This document shows, piece after piece, positions 26,933 through 35,179 of a DNA stretch of 64,000 bases. Made by a program: the position numbers and the translations under genes. Positions within the stretch are counted from its first letter, which is position 1, and every line of letters starts with the position of its first letter. A model generated the notes under the pieces. The model was given only the letters and a program-made list of their open reading frames with translations, made no database searches and was not told where the DNA came from. The stretch covers positions 170,031-234,030 of the forward strand of contig CAKRLG010000001.1 of the NCBI GenBank assembly GCA_934359255.1. Reading direction: 5' to 3'. The stretch comes from an uncultured Ruminococcus sp. (lineage in GTDB: Bacteria; Bacillota; Clostridia; Lachnospirales; Lachnospiraceae).

Positions 26933-28804
26933 CTACATTTCCACATATACAGCGTTAAAGTTACAGTTATCTTTACATGCACCACACTTGATACACAGAT
27001 CGTTGTTGATCTGATGCGGGTGTTTGATCTTTCCGGAGATTGCTCCCGCCGGACAGTTCTTCGCACATTTTCCACAACCGATACAAAACTCGGAATTGAT
27101 GTGGAACTGACGCAGAGCCGTACATACTTTGGCGTGACACTTTTTATCACGGATATGTTCAACGTATTCGTCACGGAACCGGTTCAGGGTACTGATGATC
27201 GGAAGCGGTGCACTCTTTCCAAGACCACACAGAGCCATACTCTGTACCATGTGCGCCAGTTCTTCCAGTTCGTCGAGATCAGACATCTCGCCTTTTCCGT
27301 CTACGATCCGCTCCAGGATCTCCAGCATACGTTTGGTTCCTTCACGGCACGGAACACATTTTCCACAGCTTTCACGCTGGGTAAAGTTCATAAAGAAACG
27401 GGCTACTTCTACCATACAGGTATTTTCATCCATAACCACCAGTCCGCCGGATCCCATAATGGCATCCAGTTTCTTTACCGAATCAAAGTCCAGAGGTGCA
27501 TCCAGCTGATCCAGGATCAGACATCCACCGGACGGTCCGCCGATCTGTACACCCTTGAAAGCTGCACCACTCTTAAGTCCGCCGCCGATATCATAAATAA
27601 TATGGCGAAGGGTTGTTCCCATCGGTACTTCGATCAGACCGGTATTTTCAATAGCACCGGTGAGAGAGAAGGTTTTGGTTCCCGGACTTCCCTCTGTACC
27701 GATGGTACGGAACCAGTCTGCACCTTCCAGAATGATCTTCGGTACGTTGGCATATGTCTCTACGTTATTCAGTACGGTCGGTTTCTCCCACAGACCTTTT
27801 TCAACGGTACGCGGTGGTTTTACACGGGGCATACCTCTGTTTCCTTCGATCGATGCTGTCAGAGCAGATCCCTCACCACATACGAAAGCACCTGCACCTC
27901 TGTTGATATGCAGATGGAAATTCACATCCGAACCCAGGATATGATCACCTAACAGGCCATTTGCCTCTGCCTGTTCGATCGCCATGCGCAGACGTTTTAC
28001 AGACAGCGGATACTCTGCACGCACATAGATATATCCGTCTTCTGCTCCTACTGCATAGGCGGCGATGGTCATACCTTCTATCATCTTATACGGATCACCT
28101 TCCATTACGGAGCCATCCATGAATGCACCCGGATCACCCTCATCACCGTTACATACCACGTAACGTACTTTTTCTTTCTGACGGGCTACCTGTGACCATT
28201 TTTTTCCTGCAGGGAATCCTGCACCGCCACGTCCGCGAAGTCCTGATTTGGTAACTTCGTCGATGACGTCCTGCGGGGTCATGGAGCCAAGTGCTTTTGC
28301 CAGTGCCTGATAGCCACCGGCTGCGATATATTCGTCAATCGACTCTGCGTCGATCTTTCCACAGTTTTCCAGAACGATACGTGTCTGCTGATTCAGGAAC
28401 GGAATATCATCCGGATGCGGACAGACGGTCTCATGGTCACGGTAGAACAGTCTTTCTACCGGCTGTCCTTCCAGAATCGTGCGCTCCACGATCTCTTTAC
28501 AGTCTTCCGGCTGTACATGTACATACTGATAGTTATATGGTTCGATACGCATCAAAGGTCCCAGTTCACACAGACCCTGACAACCGGTTTTGATCACACC
28601 GATATGTGGAATATCTTTCTGCATCTCCACAGTCACACCATCGATATCCCGACACAGGATTTCCATTTCTTCATAAATTTTCTGAGCACCGGATGCGATA
28701 CAGCCGGTACCGGAACAGACAAGAACGCGACAGGTATACGATTTGATTTCTTCATTTACCTTTGCCTGTCTGTTTAACAGATCTTCACGGCAATTTATAC
28801 TCAT
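26933..28804 (-). CDS. hydB: HydB, NuoF-like FMN/NADH subunit of bifurcating hydrogenase
   Basis: 623 aa. The N-terminal thioredoxin-like [2Fe-2S] domain has CSGTGCIASG and KTGCQGLCELGP. A NuoF-type core follows, with RGRGGAGFPAG (NADH site), GDEGDPGAF (FMN) and CGKCVPCREG (N3-type [4Fe-4S]). The C-terminus has two ferredoxin clusters, CIGCGKCAKNCP and CIKCGACKDNC. This is the full HydB arrangement of electron-bifurcating hydrogenases. It overlaps hydC by 4 bp (ATGA). Confidence 0.95.
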   Translation of the reverse strand: MSINCREDLLNRQAKVNEEIKSYTCRVLVCSGTGCIASGAQKIYEEMEILCRDIDGVTVEMQKDIPHIGVIKTGCQGLCELGPLMRIEPYNYQYVHVQPEDCKEIVERTILEGQPVERLFYRDHETVCPHPDDIPFLNQQTRIVLENCGKIDAESIDEYIAAGGYQALAKALGSMTPQDVIDEVTKSGLRGRGGAGFPAGKKWSQVARQKEKVRYVVCNGDEGDPGAFMDGSVMEGDPYKMIEGMTIAAYAVGAEDGYIYVRAEYPLSVKRLRMAIEQAEANGLLGDHILGSDVNFHLHINRGAGAFVCGEGSALTASIEGNRGMPRVKPPRTVEKGLWEKPTVLNNVETYANVPKIILEGADWFRTIGTEGSPGTKTFSLTGAIENTGLIEVPMGTTLRHIIYDIGGGLKSGAAFKGVQIGGPSGGCLILDQLDAPLDFDSVKKLDAIMGSGGLVVMDENTCMVEVARFFMNFTQRESCGKCVPCREGTKRMLEILERIVDGKGEMSDLDELEELAHMVQSMALCGLGKSAPLPIISTLNRFRDEYVEHIRDKKCHAKVCTALRQFHINSEFCIGCGKCAKNCPAGAISGKIKHPHQINNDLCIKCGACKDNCNFNAVYVEM

Positions 28805-29280
28805 ACGCTTTCTCCTCTCAATTCATTTAACAGCTCGATAGCCTTTTCCGGTGTCATCTTCGGATGTACTTCGTCATTCACGGTAAGAGTCGGTGCCAGT
28901 CCACAAGCCCCCAGACAGGATACCGTCTCTACGGTAAATAACATATCATCCGTTGTGTGTTTCTTATTACTGAGTCCCAGCTCTTTCATCAGAGCCTCTT
29001 TTACCGGCATGGATTTTCTTACATGACAGGCTGTTCCGTCACAGACTTTGATCACATACTTTCCTTTTGGTTCAAAGGAAAAGTTTTCATAGAATGTTGC
29101 CACGCTGTAGGCTTTTGCCTCTTTGACTCCGATCTCTTTCGCCACGTAAGTAAGCAGTTCTCCAGGCAGATAACGATATTCTGCCTGAATATCCTGCATG
29201 ATCGGAATCAGGGAAGCTGCCTTGCGGCCGTAGTGTTCGATAATCTCATCCGTTTTCTGGTAATAAGATTGATCCAGCAT
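28801..29280 (-). CDS. hydC: HydC, NuoE-like [2Fe-2S] subunit
   Basis: 159 aa from ATG 29280, which has a perfect AAAGGAGG; the frame is open 53 codons further but without a good start. The thioredoxin-like [2Fe-2S] ligands are CDGTACHVR and SCLGACGLAP, as in NuoE/HoxE. Length is normal for the family. First gene of the hydrogenase operon. Confidence 0.95.
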   Translation of the reverse strand: MLDQSYYQKTDEIIEHYGRKAASLIPIMQDIQAEYRYLPGELLTYVAKEIGVKEAKAYSVATFYENFSFEPKGKYVIKVCDGTACHVRKSMPVKEALMKELGLSNKKHTTDDMLFTVETVSCLGACGLAPTLTVNDEVHPKMTPEKAIELLNELRGESV

Positions 29281-29440
29281 GTAGTTTCCTCCTTTCACTT
29301 CATTGCCCTTTTCTTTTTTGATTTCGATAACTTTCCGTACCTGTTCAGTTTCCCCTCTGAACAGTTTTGCGCAAACTGCAGTTTCAACCTCCATATCGCT
29401 GCTGTTCGCTTTTACATTTTGTACAGATGTCATTATCACT

Positions 29441-29469
29441 ATTATACTTTATTTTATCATTTTGCACAA
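29441..29469 (-). promoter_or_regulatory. Candidate promoter of the hydCBA operon
   Basis: Minus strand: perfect -10 TATAAT (29441-29446), 17-bp spacer, weak -35 TTGTGC (29464-29469). It would give a ~155-nt leader before hydC. A TCGTTA-TTT-TAACGA inverted repeat 27 bp upstream of the -35 could bind a regulator. Confidence 0.45.
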
Positions 29470-29661
29470 TAAATATTTTAATTTGGCGCCATTTGTCGTT
29501 ATTTTAACGAACTTTTCTCATATAACGATACTTTTTATCAATATATCGTGTCAAATTTTTCTATGTTACTACATCTTGTATACCTAATATGACTGCTTAA
29601 TAACAAAGAACAGGCTTTTCACAATATTTTCTTTTTGGCACTAGCCGATATCTCTTCATCT

Positions 29662-29670
29662 TGGTACAAT
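29662..29670 (+). promoter_or_regulatory. Candidate extended -10 promoter of the first GH78 gene
   Basis: TGGTACAAT matches an extended -10 (TGn-TATAAT with one change). No good -35 is found at 17 bp; a TTGGCA lies 24 bp away, too far. It is about 53 bp upstream of the start codon. Confidence 0.35.
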
Positions 29671-29722
29671 AATAAAGACAGCAACATCACAACACAAACT
29701 CAGATTCTGGAGGGTTTTTATT

Positions 29723-31993
29723 ATGGAGTTTTCTGCAAAATGGATTACCGGACCGGCGGCTGTTGACAGGGACAGTGAAGTCGCTCCTTATTTTTTTCGT
29801 AAACAGGTTACATTACCTGAAAATGTTGAACACGCAGTGATCTATGCAACTGCACTGGGTATATACAATATTTTTTTGGATCATGAAAAAATCTCTGATT
29901 CTTACTTTGCTCCGGGATATACTGAATATAACAACCGTCTGCAATACCAGGAATACGATGTGTCTTCTCTTCTGAAGGAAAAAAACCGCTTTGTTCTGAC
30001 GGCTGAGCTTGCCGACGGCTGGTATACCGGCCGGTTGGGGCTTTGTAACAAAGAAAACTGCTACGGCAAGAAACGCGCTCTCCTGGCCGAACTTCATCTC
30101 ACCCTTTCAGACGGCAGTGAGCAGATTATCGGAACCGATGCTTCTTTTGAGGTCACCACAGATGGTCCGCGCAGACATGCCAGTTTCTTTGACGGTGAAG
30201 AATACGATGCCCGTATAAATATTGACAATGCTTCTTTTGTAAATGCCACAGAATATACTGGCACGGTTCCGCCTGCGCTTGTTCCGATGCAGGGTGTTCC
30301 GGTCAGACTGCATGAGCAATTGAAACCAAAACGGATCTTTCAGAACCGGGACGGCATTACACTTATTGATTTCGGCCGAAATATGGCGGGTATCGTAAAG
30401 ATCGGACCGTTTACCGCAAAGGAAGGACAGAAAGTCGTCATCCGTCACGGAGAACTGATCCAGAACGACAAACTTTACACAGGCAACCTGCGTACCGCAA
30501 AGCAGACGCTTACCTATACCTGCAAAGAAGGCATCAATGAGTATCTGCCTGAGTTTTGCTATATGGGATTTCAGTATATTTCCGTGGAGGGTATGGAGGT
30601 ATCTGAAGAAAATACCTGTGCGTATGAAATTTATTCTGATATGGAAAGCATCGGTTCTTTCCACTGTTCGGACGAGCGGATCAACCAGTTACAGCGCAAC
30701 ATTGTCACCAGTCTGAAAGCAAACTTTGTCGATATCCCGACGGACTGCCCACAGAGAGATGAGCGCTGCGGATGGACCGGCGATATTGCCGCATTTGCAC
30801 CAACTGCTGCATTTAACATGGACATTACAACTTTTATGAAAAAATGGCTGGCGGATCTTGCACTCGTACAGAAAGAAGTCGGCGTTGTGCCTTGGATCTG
30901 CCCGAGCAACAACTTTATCAACGACCGCACTTCTAACTTCTGGGCACAGAATTTTGATCAGTGTGATGCCCTCTGGGGTGACGCCGCAACCCTTGTACCG
31001 TGGGCTGTGTACCAGTCTTCCGGTGACATCTCTGTTCTGGAACAGCAGTATCAGAGTATGAAAGCATGGGTGGAAACGGAAAAACAGCTGGCAGATATCG
31101 TAGAAGAAGACAGCCCCCGCTACATCTGGAAACACGGCATGCAGCTCGGGGACTGGCTGGCTCCGGGCAAAGATATGAACAACTGGACAGACTGTGCAAA
31201 ATGGACTTCCACCGCTTACTATGCGCATTCCGCACAGATTGTAAGTAAGACCGCTGCCATTCTCGGAAAAACAGAAGATGCCGCCACCTATGACGCACTT
31301 TTCCATACGGTCTGCCAGGCTTTCCGCGATACTTTCGTCGAACCGAACGGACATATCACCGATGGATTCCAGAGTATCTATGCTCTTGCTCTTCGCTTTG
31401 ACCTGCTGCTCCCGGAACAGCGTCCGCGTGCACTGCGAGATCTGCTGGACGATATCCGTACCCGCGGCAATCATCTGGGAACCGGATTTGTTGGAACCGC
31501 AGAACTTCTTGCTGCACTTTCCGATGAGGGAAAGGTACAGGAAGCCTACGATCTTCTGTTCCAGGACACCTGCCCGTCATGGCTCTATCCTGTCCAGTGT
31601 GGTGCTACCTCTTCCTGGGAACGCTGGGATTCTCTGCTGCCGGACGGTACCATTAACCAGTCCGATGACGGACCACAGGATATGGTATCCTTTAACCACT
31701 ACGCCTACGGTGCTGTCGGCAACTGGCTCTACACACGCATCGGCGGACTTTCGTTGGTGGAGCCGGGATACAAAACCTTCCGTCTGGCACCTGCGATCGG
31801 AGAACAGCTGACATTTGCGGAAGTTTCCCACAAATGCCCTTATGGAACAATTACCTGCCGCTGGGAGAAGGACGCTTTGGCAGAACACGGATATACCCTG
31901 AAATTCCATGTCCCGGAACAGACCCGTGCGATCGTAACCTGTCCGGATGGAATTCAACGGGAATATACGAGTGGGGATTACGTGCTTTCCTGA
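29723..31993 (+). CDS. Alpha-L-rhamnosidase, GH78, cytoplasmic
   Basis: 756 aa. N-terminal beta-sandwich domains with KWIT...FRKQVTLP and APGYTEYNNRLQYQEYDV, then the GH78 (alpha/alpha)6 barrel with the signature DIPTDCPQRDERCGWTGD (about residues 337-354), which includes the catalytic acid region. A C-terminal beta domain follows (W...GYKTFRLAP). No signal peptide, so the substrate must be imported first. ATG with GGAGG. It is the only plus-strand gene in the middle of the window. It has a relative at 35180-37336 with similar architecture. Confidence 0.93.
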   Translation: MEFSAKWITGPAAVDRDSEVAPYFFRKQVTLPENVEHAVIYATALGIYNIFLDHEKISDSYFAPGYTEYNNRLQYQEYDVSSLLKEKNRFVLTAELADGWYTGRLGLCNKENCYGKKRALLAELHLTLSDGSEQIIGTDASFEVTTDGPRRHASFFDGEEYDARINIDNASFVNATEYTGTVPPALVPMQGVPVRLHEQLKPKRIFQNRDGITLIDFGRNMAGIVKIGPFTAKEGQKVVIRHGELIQNDKLYTGNLRTAKQTLTYTCKEGINEYLPEFCYMGFQYISVEGMEVSEENTCAYEIYSDMESIGSFHCSDERINQLQRNIVTSLKANFVDIPTDCPQRDERCGWTGDIAAFAPTAAFNMDITTFMKKWLADLALVQKEVGVVPWICPSNNFINDRTSNFWAQNFDQCDALWGDAATLVPWAVYQSSGDISVLEQQYQSMKAWVETEKQLADIVEEDSPRYIWKHGMQLGDWLAPGKDMNNWTDCAKWTSTAYYAHSAQIVSKTAAILGKTEDAATYDALFHTVCQAFRDTFVEPNGHITDGFQSIYALALRFDLLLPEQRPRALRDLLDDIRTRGNHLGTGFVGTAELLAALSDEGKVQEAYDLLFQDTCPSWLYPVQCGATSSWERWDSLLPDGTINQSDDGPQDMVSFNHYAYGAVGNWLYTRIGGLSLVEPGYKTFRLAPAIGEQLTFAEVSHKCPYGTITCRWEKDALAEHGYTLKFHVPEQTRAIVTCPDGIQREYTSGDYVLS

Positions 31994-32121
31994 TGTGTGA
32001 AGATTACAGCGTTTTCCGGTAACTATCACGAAACATGTTCCGAATCCTCTATCTGTTTCACACAGTCCTCAAAACAGCTGCACCAATATAAACTTTATAC
32101 AGTGCACAGACTTGTTACTCT

Positions 32122-32179
32122 AAAAAAGAAGAACACTGCGGTCACTATTCTGAGGTGCCCCGCAATGTTCTTCTTTTTT
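32122..32179. terminator. Bidirectional intrinsic terminator
   Basis: AAAAAAGAAGAACACTGCGG pairs with its near-complement CCGCAATGTTCTTCTTTTTT (one mismatch) across an 18-nt loop, with A- and T-runs on either side. It serves the convergent GH78 gene and the minus-strand glycosidase gene. Confidence 0.9.
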
Positions 32180-32195
32180 CATTATATTTTCTTTA

Positions 32196-33740
32196 TTATT
32201 TCACCCGTTTGATCTGCACCGCCATATACTCTCTTCCCGGCAGTTCCACCTTGAACTTGCCACTGAATACTCCGTGGTCTTCGATTGTCATATTCCAGGT
32301 ATCGATCACATTGACCTGGAATTTACTCTCATCATCAAAATAATATTCCCGGAAGGACGGACGCATGAAACTGTAATAGAACAGATAGTAATCTTTCACC
32401 ATACGGTATTTTTGTGTACTTTCTTCCGGTACAGCGCAAACCTCATCCCATCCACATTTTTCATATGGACAAAGGCCGATTCCCGGTGTCTCACACATGA
32501 TCTTATGCAGGAAACCGAACCGTTTGTGACTTTCTCCGTGAAGCACACCGCCGTGGGACCACCACAGAATGTCATTCTCATTCATATACGTTTCCCCATG
32601 TCCCGGATACGCGCCTCTGCAGGCAGCTTCCCAGAAACGTCTCACCATTTCCTGTGGAGAAATATTGCCCCAGCCATGCTGGATATTTCCTTCGTATGCG
32701 ATCTCATCCAGTACAACAGGTTTTTTATATCGTTCTCTCCATTCATTGACATATTCTACAGTCTTATAGATATCCTGCCGCTGGATGCTGCAGTGTGTGA
32801 TCCATGGCCTGGTATGATCATAGAATGGGATACAGTTGTGGATGGAACGCAGATGATTGTACGGATCTTTCTCACAGATGATCTTCGCATAGCGTTCCCA
32901 GTCTTCCATCGTCTTTTTCGGAAACAGATCGTATTCATTTGCCAGCGCCCACCAGATGTTCCGGTATGCACTGAAACGCGCGATCACGTACTTCCAGTAA
33001 AGATCATCCTGCTCTTTTGTCATCCGGGAAAATCCCCAGCGATCATACGGATGCATCACGATCAGATCCGCCTCGATGCCAAGATCACGCAGTGCCAGAA
33101 TGCATTTTTCAATATGCTGAAAATGTGCCGGGTTAAATCTCTCAAAATCCCAGTGATTGCCTTCGGTCTTTCCGGTGTATTCCATAAAATTCTCTTTGGT
33201 CAGCACGCTCGAATCCATCGGCGTTCCCTCGTATGGATAAGAACGCGGCTCGCCCAGGTTGTAATCATAATGTTTGGGGAACACGCAGAATCGGATCTTG
33301 TTAAACGCATTGTTTTTCAGTGTCTCCAATGTCTGTGCGATCAGCTCATCCGACTGCAGATCCCACACATAACAGGTTGTACCGATGGAATAATATGGCG
33401 TTCCGTCTTCATAGGCAAAATGATAGGTATTTGCCACACGGATCGGTCCGTGGTTTCCCTCACCCGCCGGTGTTACCTCGAACTCTCCGCTCAGAACTTC
33501 CCCGTCTACCGCACTTCCTGTCACTTCAAATGTATAAGTTTCCACAAAAGACGGCATAAATCTTACTTTATACACACCTTCCCCGTCATAGAATCCGTCC
33601 ACGGTTACTGTCTCATGTTTTCCGGTAAAGGTTCCGTGAATCTCATAATCTACAAATGGGTTCCTATCAGAATGACCTCCTACAGTCACTTCCAGAACAT
33701 CCCATTTTTCCACCTGCTTTTTATAATTGTATGTTCTCAT
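32196..33740 (-). CDS. DUF5060/DUF4038/DUF5605-type clan GH-A glycoside hydrolase
   Basis: 514 aa. N-terminal beta domain (DUF5060-like, residues ~5-85: KWDVLEVTVGGHSDRNPFVD). Then comes a TIM-barrel (DUF4038-like, ~95-400) with YSIGTTCYVWDLQ at its start, a probable acid/base Glu in WWALANEYD and a probable nucleophile Glu in PVVLDEIAYEG, the spacing of retaining clan-A enzymes. A small C-terminal domain follows. No signal peptide. Substrate unknown; the family includes apiosidase-like and arabinoside-acting relatives. It has its own promoter (33792-33820) with an operator-like repeat shared with the adjacent lacI-type gene. Confidence 0.78.
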   Translation of the reverse strand: MRTYNYKKQVEKWDVLEVTVGGHSDRNPFVDYEIHGTFTGKHETVTVDGFYDGEGVYKVRFMPSFVETYTFEVTGSAVDGEVLSGEFEVTPAGEGNHGPIRVANTYHFAYEDGTPYYSIGTTCYVWDLQSDELIAQTLETLKNNAFNKIRFCVFPKHYDYNLGEPRSYPYEGTPMDSSVLTKENFMEYTGKTEGNHWDFERFNPAHFQHIEKCILALRDLGIEADLIVMHPYDRWGFSRMTKEQDDLYWKYVIARFSAYRNIWWALANEYDLFPKKTMEDWERYAKIICEKDPYNHLRSIHNCIPFYDHTRPWITHCSIQRQDIYKTVEYVNEWRERYKKPVVLDEIAYEGNIQHGWGNISPQEMVRRFWEAACRGAYPGHGETYMNENDILWWSHGGVLHGESHKRFGFLHKIMCETPGIGLCPYEKCGWDEVCAVPEESTQKYRMVKDYYLFYYSFMRPSFREYYFDDESKFQVNVIDTWNMTIEDHGVFSGKFKVELPGREYMAVQIKRVK

Positions 33741-33785
33741 GTTCTTCCTCTTATATTTAGATTCTTGTTTATCTTGTTTATTTTT

Positions 33786-33800
33786 GTTTATATTTTAAAC
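33786..33800. promoter_or_regulatory. Candidate LacI-type operator, glycosidase promoter
   Basis: GTTTA-TATTT-TAAAC inverted repeat that covers the -10 of the promoter at 33792-33820. The same GGTTTAAAATA core recurs at the promoter of the lacI-type gene (35009-35023). Confidence 0.45.
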
Positions 33801-33820
33801 CTTTTTACTTTTGTTTTCAA
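33792..33820 (-). promoter_or_regulatory. Sigma-A promoter of the DUF5060-type glycosidase gene
   Basis: Minus strand: TTGAAA (33815-33820), 17-bp spacer, TAAAAT (33792-33797), about 52 bp upstream of the start codon and downstream of the regulator's terminator. Confidence 0.6.
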
Positions 33821-33864
33821 CTTTTTTCTGTGAATATTTATCTTTGTTCATTGTCCACATAAGC

Positions 33865-33901
33865 AAAAAGTTCAGCTTCCCAAACGGAACCTGAACTTTT
33901 T
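33865..33901 (-). terminator. Intrinsic terminator of the lacI-type gene
   Basis: AAAAAGTTCAG / CTGAACTTTTT stem with extra GGTTCC/GGGAAG pairing, ending in a T5 run on the minus strand, 17 bp after the stop. Confidence 0.85.
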
Positions 33902-33917
33902 CACTTACTGTTCTGTT

Positions 33918-34955
33918 TTATCTCTCCTTAACTGTTTCACCATCTACAAACACACAATTTGTATACAACTTACATTTTTCTTTTACCGGGTGTTCTATTT
34001 CTTTCAATAACAACTGTATTGCCCAGTATGCTCTTTCTGTGTGGGGGACACGGATACTTGTCATATCAATGCCTCCGGTGAGAAAACTTGGCAGAGCATC
34101 AATACCGATCAGACTCACATCTTCCGGAATACGAATATTCAATTCATGCATTGCCATAATCGTTCCCATGGAAACATGATAGCTCTCCATAATATATGCC
34201 TGAGGCAGCTTTGCTGTTTTTAGATACTCTCGCATCATCTGATGAACTTCTTCTATACTGCTTCCCGTATTGATGATACGATCAGAAGCATCTCCCAGCC
34301 CCTTCTGTTTCATAATTTCCTGAAAACCTCTGCGCCGGCTCAGATAATTATACATCGGTAATGGATTACACAGATACTGAATATCTGTATTTCCTTTCGC
34401 CAGAAGTTCGTTCACCGCAAGTTCTACTCCCTGACGGTTATCAATCAGAATCACCGGATATTTTTCAATATCCGGCGCCGCATCGTAAATCACCAGCGGT
34501 TTTCGGATTCCGTCAAGCAACGGACTGTTTTCCTGTTTTAATTCCGTTCCGAAAATAATTACACCCGCCACATCATCCGCATTACATTCGGCAATCATGC
34601 GGGACTGATCTTCCTCCCTGAAATCTGCATACAGTAATCCAAGCGAATATCCATTTGCTTGCAGATTTTTCTCAAATACCTGATTCACATCTGTCCAGAG
34701 ATCCAGCTCAGCTCCCTGTATATTTTTCATTCCATTTGTAATTTTGACAATCTTGATCTGCTGTCTTTTTCTTTGTTCCGGCTGTCTCGAAAACATTCCC
34801 GGCGGCACTACCCCATGCTCTTCCAGCTGTTTCTTACATGCGAGGACTTCCTGCCGTGTCTGTTCACTCACGCCCGGTTTTCCATTCAATGCCAGAGATA
34901 CAGTGGATTTAGAGATGCCAAGTGCCCTGGCGATATCTATGGATTTTACATTCAT
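33918..34955 (-). CDS. LacI-family transcriptional regulator
   Basis: 345 aa. The N-terminal HTH reads SIDIARALGISKSTVSLALN (residues ~4-23) followed by the GKPGVSEQTRQEV hinge region. The periplasmic-binding-protein-like effector domain covers ~65-340. The ATG has no strong Shine-Dalgarno beyond a purine-rich stretch (CAGGGGG). Flanked by a glycosidase and an alpha-L-rhamnosidase, so a sugar released from rhamnoside-like glycans is the likely effector. It probably represses itself and the glycosidase through the shared GTTTA...TAAAC repeats. Confidence 0.92.
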   Translation of the reverse strand: MNVKSIDIARALGISKSTVSLALNGKPGVSEQTRQEVLACKKQLEEHGVVPPGMFSRQPEQRKRQQIKIVKITNGMKNIQGAELDLWTDVNQVFEKNLQANGYSLGLLYADFREEDQSRMIAECNADDVAGVIIFGTELKQENSPLLDGIRKPLVIYDAAPDIEKYPVILIDNRQGVELAVNELLAKGNTDIQYLCNPLPMYNYLSRRRGFQEIMKQKGLGDASDRIINTGSSIEEVHQMMREYLKTAKLPQAYIMESYHVSMGTIMAMHELNIRIPEDVSLIGIDALPSFLTGGIDMTSIRVPHTERAYWAIQLLLKEIEHPVKEKCKLYTNCVFVDGETVKER

Positions 34956-35008
34956 GTAGAAGCCCCCTGTCTGTTCCTCGTAACTATTTTAACAGTTCAA
35001 TTTGCAAT

Positions 35009-35023
35009 GGTTTATTTTAAACC
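35009..35023. promoter_or_regulatory. Candidate autoregulatory LacI-type operator
   Basis: GGTTTA-TTT-TAAACC perfect inverted repeat overlapping the -10 of the lacI-type promoter. It resembles the repeat at 33786-33800. Confidence 0.5.
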
Positions 35024-35043
35024 TTTTAAACATTTTATCTCAA
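35014..35043 (-). promoter_or_regulatory. Sigma-A promoter of the lacI-type gene
   Basis: Minus strand: TTGAGA (35038-35043), 18-bp spacer, TAAAAT (35014-35019), about 58 bp upstream of the start codon. Confidence 0.55.
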
Positions 35044-35068
35044 ATCCGGTTTCTGCGCAAGGATATAA

Positions 35069-35114
35069 TAATCAAAATTAATCCACTGGACCAATTTCTG
35101 ATATGTAACACAAC
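35069..35114 (-). repeat. Dispersed intergenic repeat, copy 2 (GGTCCA hairpin)
   Basis: Homologous to 20387-20432 over about 46 bp. The central stem at 35076-35096 has AATTAATCCA opposite TGGACCAATT, which as minus-strand RNA keeps all ten pairs by using two G-U pairs. It lies directly after a terminator. Confidence 0.6.
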
Positions 35115-35158
35115 AAAAACGGACTGCTGCAGTTTTTATTGATACAGCAATCCGTTTT
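35115..35158 (-). terminator. Intrinsic terminator of the second GH78 gene
   Basis: AAAACGGATTGCTG / CAGCAGTCCGTTTT stem followed by TTTGTTG on the minus strand, starting 21 bp after the GH78 stop. Confidence 0.85.
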
Positions 35159-35179
35159 CTCACATTTTACTCTATTCTG

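Larger units (their letters stand above)
29281..29722. other. Divergent intergenic region between hydC and the GH78 gene
   Basis: 442 bp without a convincing gene. On the hyd side, 29281-29440 is an open frame that reads through to hydC but lacks its own ribosome site. Further out are the hyd promoter candidate (29441-29469), an inverted repeat TCGTTA-TTT-TAACGA (29496-29510) and AT-rich sequence. On the GH78 side there is an extended -10 (29662-29670). Confidence 0.6.

Noticed and set aside
26909..27952. A 347-codon plus-strand frame antisense to hydB
   Set aside because: The minus strand encodes all HydB cluster motifs; the antisense product is Cys/His/Phe-rich low-complexity shadow.
29281..29439. 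An N-terminal extension of HydC
   Set aside because: A perfect AAAGGAGG sits before the ATG at 29280, and the resulting 159 aa equals the NuoE family length.
32274..33833. A 519-codon plus-strand frame antisense to the DUF5060-type glycosidase
   Set aside because: It mirrors the codon structure of the real gene, which has catalytic motifs, promoter and ribosome site. No start signal supports the antisense frame.
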